Shown here: positions 15,542 to 16,533 of the stretch, one piece after another
Position numbering within the stretch: the first letter of the stretch is position 1
Layout: every line of letters begins with the position of its first letter
From: Clostridiales bacterium
GTDB taxonomy: Bacteria > Bacillota > Clostridia > Oscillospirales > Butyricicoccaceae
Reading direction: 5' to 3'
Length of the DNA: 16,533 nucleotides
NCBI GenBank assembly: GCA_019420045.1
Contig: JAHZHY010000283.1
Span: forward strand, 1-16,533
Program-made: the position numbers and the translations under genes
Notes under the pieces: model-generated
Told to the model about the DNA's origin: nothing
What the model saw: the letters and a program-made list of their open reading frames with translations, nothing else
Database searches by the model: none

Positions 15542-15758
15542 CTATGTGCTGGACCGTTTTGAGGGGGATGTGGCCGTGCTGGAAGGGCAGGGCCGCACCT
15601 GGGATGTTCCCGCTTCCGCCCTGCCTCCTGAGGCCCAGCCCGGAGATACCCTCCGGTGGGACGGAGCCCTTTTTCACCGGGATACAGAAGATACCCTGGC
15701 CCGGAAAGCGCGTATCGACAGCGCCATGAGCCGGCTGTTCGAAAAAAAGGACCGGTGA
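15522..15758 (+). CDS. DUF3006 family small protein
   Basis: 78 residues. The pattern YVLDRFEGDVAVLEGQG...DVPASALPPEAQPGDTLRWDGALF matches DUF3006, short soluble proteins with an OB/SH3-like beta barrel outline and unknown function. A charged helical tail (DTEDTLARKARIDSAMSRLFEKKDR) follows. AAAGGAGGG lies 8 nt before the ATG, which is inside the metallo-beta-lactamase gene, so the two are translationally coupled and probably work together. It is the last gene of the long operon. No terminator separates it from the T-box promoter 16 nt downstream. Confidence 0.85.
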   Translation: MCLPPANYVLDRFEGDVAVLEGQGRTWDVPASALPPEAQPGDTLRWDGALFHRDTEDTLARKARIDSAMSRLFEKKDR

Positions 15759-15773
15759 TGCCGCTTTTCTCCC

Positions 15774-15802
15774 TTGACAAAGGACGAATAGCGTGGTACA
15801 GT
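15774..15802 (+). promoter_or_regulatory. Promoter of the T-box transcript
   Basis: A perfect TTGACA (15774-15779) is 17 nt before TACAGT (15797-15802), matching TATAAT at 4 of 6 positions. The transcript should start near 15809, just ahead of T-box Stem I. Confidence 0.75.
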
Positions 15803-15808
15803 AAACCC

Positions 15809-16067
15809 ACAATCAAACAAGGAAAGACTTTGACAGAGACAGTACGCTTTGGCAGGAAAGGCCCAGCGAACCGGGGACAGTGGGAGCCCGGTGCGAGTAA
15901 TCCATAGCGGAAGATCCCTCTGGAGTCGCAGGCTGAACAGGGTGTTCCCTTAGTAAGTGATGCCGGTTTCCCGCCGTTATCCGGGGCGCATATGTTGGTA
16001 TGTTGTAATGGGTGGTAGAACGAAAGCAAAGCCTTCGTCCCGTTTCATACGGGTCGAAGGCTTTTTT
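15809..16067 (+). promoter_or_regulatory. T-box leader riboswitch, specifier probably AUC (isoleucine)
   Basis: A leader that reads tRNA charging. Stem I: GACU 15826-15829 pairs with AGUC 15924-15927, and CAGAG 15834-15838 with CUCUG 15918-15922. The specifier loop has the loop-E pair AGUA (15841-15844) and GAA (15910-15912), closed above by CGCU/AGCG (15845-15848 with 15906-15909). The distal part contains the conserved CCGGGGACAGUGGGAGCCCGG-like apical element (around 15871-15892). With one nucleotide after GAA, the specifier is AUC at 15914-15916. Antiterminator: GGG 16010-16012 with CCC 16039-16041, 7-nt bulge UGGUAGA (16013-16019), then ACGAA 16020-16024 with UUCGU 16034-16038. The bulge UGGU would pair with an ACCA tRNA end, which fits tRNA-Ile (A73) but not tRNA-Ser or tRNA-Asp (G73). 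The bulge differs from the usual UGGNACC at its last two positions, and the specifier is followed by C instead of the usual purine. Confidence 0.9.
16028..16067 (+). terminator. T-box-controlled intrinsic terminator
   Basis: A 10-bp stem (16028-16037 with 16055-16064), a U-U mismatch and 5 more bp (16039-16043 with 16049-16053) close a UUCAU loop, and U residues run to 16067. It uses bases 16031-16041, which also form the antiterminator, so the two are mutually exclusive. With no other terminator before it, it would also end read-through from the long rimP-DUF3006 operon. Confidence 0.92.
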
Positions 16068-16107
16068 GTTTCCCCTTTGCACATGACCGGAAAGTGAGGA
16101 AAAGAAA

Positions 16108-16398
16108 ATGAACGCTGAAACAGTCAATGTGAAGTTTGCAGACAACCTGAAAAGCTGGAACAAAGGGAAACGGCTGGAGGTGCCTTTGGTGCTTTCCCGG
16201 GAAAGCCGGGAGCAGATCGCCCTGTTCGGTCTGGAGCCTTTCATCGACCAATGCCGCCAGAGCCTGGAGGGAATGTTGGGTCTGAAAGGGTTCCAGCTGG
16301 CCCCCTGCGGCGGCCGGGGGCCTCGGGGCGAAAAGCGGCTGTCCTTCCGTCTGGGGGAGCGGGAAGGCTATGTGCTCCTTTCCCCCCTGGAGGGCTGA
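16108..16398 (+). CDS. Unrecognised 96-residue protein under T-box control
   Basis: I do not recognise this protein. It starts 41 nt after the T-box terminator, with GTGAGGAAAAG upstream of the ATG. The sequence is soluble-looking with no signal peptide or membrane helix: a mixed N-terminal strand/helix part (MNAETVNVKFADNLKSWNKG), a central amphipathic region (SREQIALFGLEPFIDQCRQSLEGML), a Gly/Arg-rich loop (CGGRGPRGEKR) and a final strand-like segment ending GYVLLSPLEG. Codon use and GC resemble the neighbours, supporting a real gene. It has only two isoleucines, so it is not an obvious isoleucine-rich leader peptide. It appears to be the only gene of the T-box transcript, since a terminator follows at 16479-16511. 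Function cannot be inferred beyond a likely link to amino-acid or tRNA-Ile status. Confidence 0.75.
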   Translation: MNAETVNVKFADNLKSWNKGKRLEVPLVLSRESREQIALFGLEPFIDQCRQSLEGMLGLKGFQLAPCGGRGPRGEKRLSFRLGEREGYVLLSPLEG

Positions 16399-16478
16399 GT
16401 CTGGAAACCGGTATTCTCTGCAGACTAACAAAAATGATATCGCAAAAGAGAGCGGTTTACCCTATTCCTAATCGATCT

Positions 16479-16511
16479 GCAAAAAGCTGCGACCTGTGCG
16501 CAGCTTTTTGC
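16479..16511 (+). terminator. Intrinsic terminator, probably bidirectional
   Basis: A perfect 13-bp stem (16479-16491 with 16499-16511) has a 7-nt loop, with GCTGCG/CGCAGC at the top and A5/T5 at the base, so a U-tract forms on either strand. It lies 80 nt after the 96-residue gene and probably ends its transcript. It may also serve a minus-strand gene beyond the window. The 80 nt between hold only a weak 6-bp repeat (16398-16403 with 16421-16426), and no further gene is seen to the window end. Confidence 0.8.
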
Positions 16512-16533
16512 ACCTATCAAGGGGCAAGTGTGC

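Noticed and set aside
15914..15917. Serine (UCC) or aspartate (GAU) as T-box specifier
   Set aside because: These need zero or two nucleotides between GAA and the specifier instead of one, and the UGGU bulge predicts A73, whereas tRNA-Ser and tRNA-Asp carry G73.
16398..16426. AGTCTG/CAGACT inverted repeat after the 96-residue gene
   Set aside because: Six base pairs with a 17-nt loop is weak, and a much better terminator lies 53 nt downstream.

Overview
The window looks like chromosomal DNA from a GC-rich Clostridia member (Firmicutes, Oscillospiraceae-like). This is inferred from the rimP-nusA-ylxR-ylxQ-infB-rbfA-nrnA-truB-ribF gene order, a short NusA that stops after its KH domains, strong AGGAGG-type ribosome binding sites, a DUF4358 lipoprotein and a T-box leader. 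No phage, transposon, CRISPR, rRNA or tRNA gene was seen.

Left part (1-5040), mostly minus strand. An aldo/keto reductase runs off the left edge. It is preceded by a perfect 31-nt palindrome that contains its best promoter. Next comes a minus-strand pair, a CPA2-type cation:proton antiporter followed by a DUF4358 lipoprotein, ended by an intrinsic terminator. A LysR-type regulator is transcribed divergently from the antiporter, and a candidate LysR box overlaps the antiporter -35 element. Convergent to LysR is a zinc-ribbon/YIP1-like membrane protein with its own promoter and terminator.

Middle and right (5100-15758), plus strand. One promoter with a structured leader drives rimP, nusA, ylxR (rnpM), ylxQ, infB, rbfA, nrnA, truB and ribF, which act in transcription elongation, translation initiation, 30S maturation, RNA turnover, tRNA modification and FMN/FAD synthesis. 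Three more genes are fused to the end by overlaps: a membrane-anchored M20 peptidase (CPS1/PM20D1-like), a ComEC-like metallo-beta-lactamase protein and a DUF3006 protein. Six of the twelve genes overlap the stop of the gene before them. A 14-bp perfect hairpin sits between infB and rbfA. No U-tract terminator was seen before the T-box.

Right end (15774-16533). A sigma-A-type promoter leads into a T-box leader with Stem I, a specifier loop best read as AUC (isoleucine), a T-box bulge with UGGU, and a strong intrinsic terminator. The gene below it is not an aminoacyl-tRNA synthetase, amino-acid biosynthesis gene or transporter, but a 96-residue soluble protein I do not recognise, followed by another terminator. 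This apparently isoleucine-responsive, single-gene unit is the most notable item. The second is a pair of in-register -1 slippery heptamers near the antiporter 3' end: a shift there would give a stop overlapping the lipoprotein start (ATGA) instead of an 86-nt overlap.
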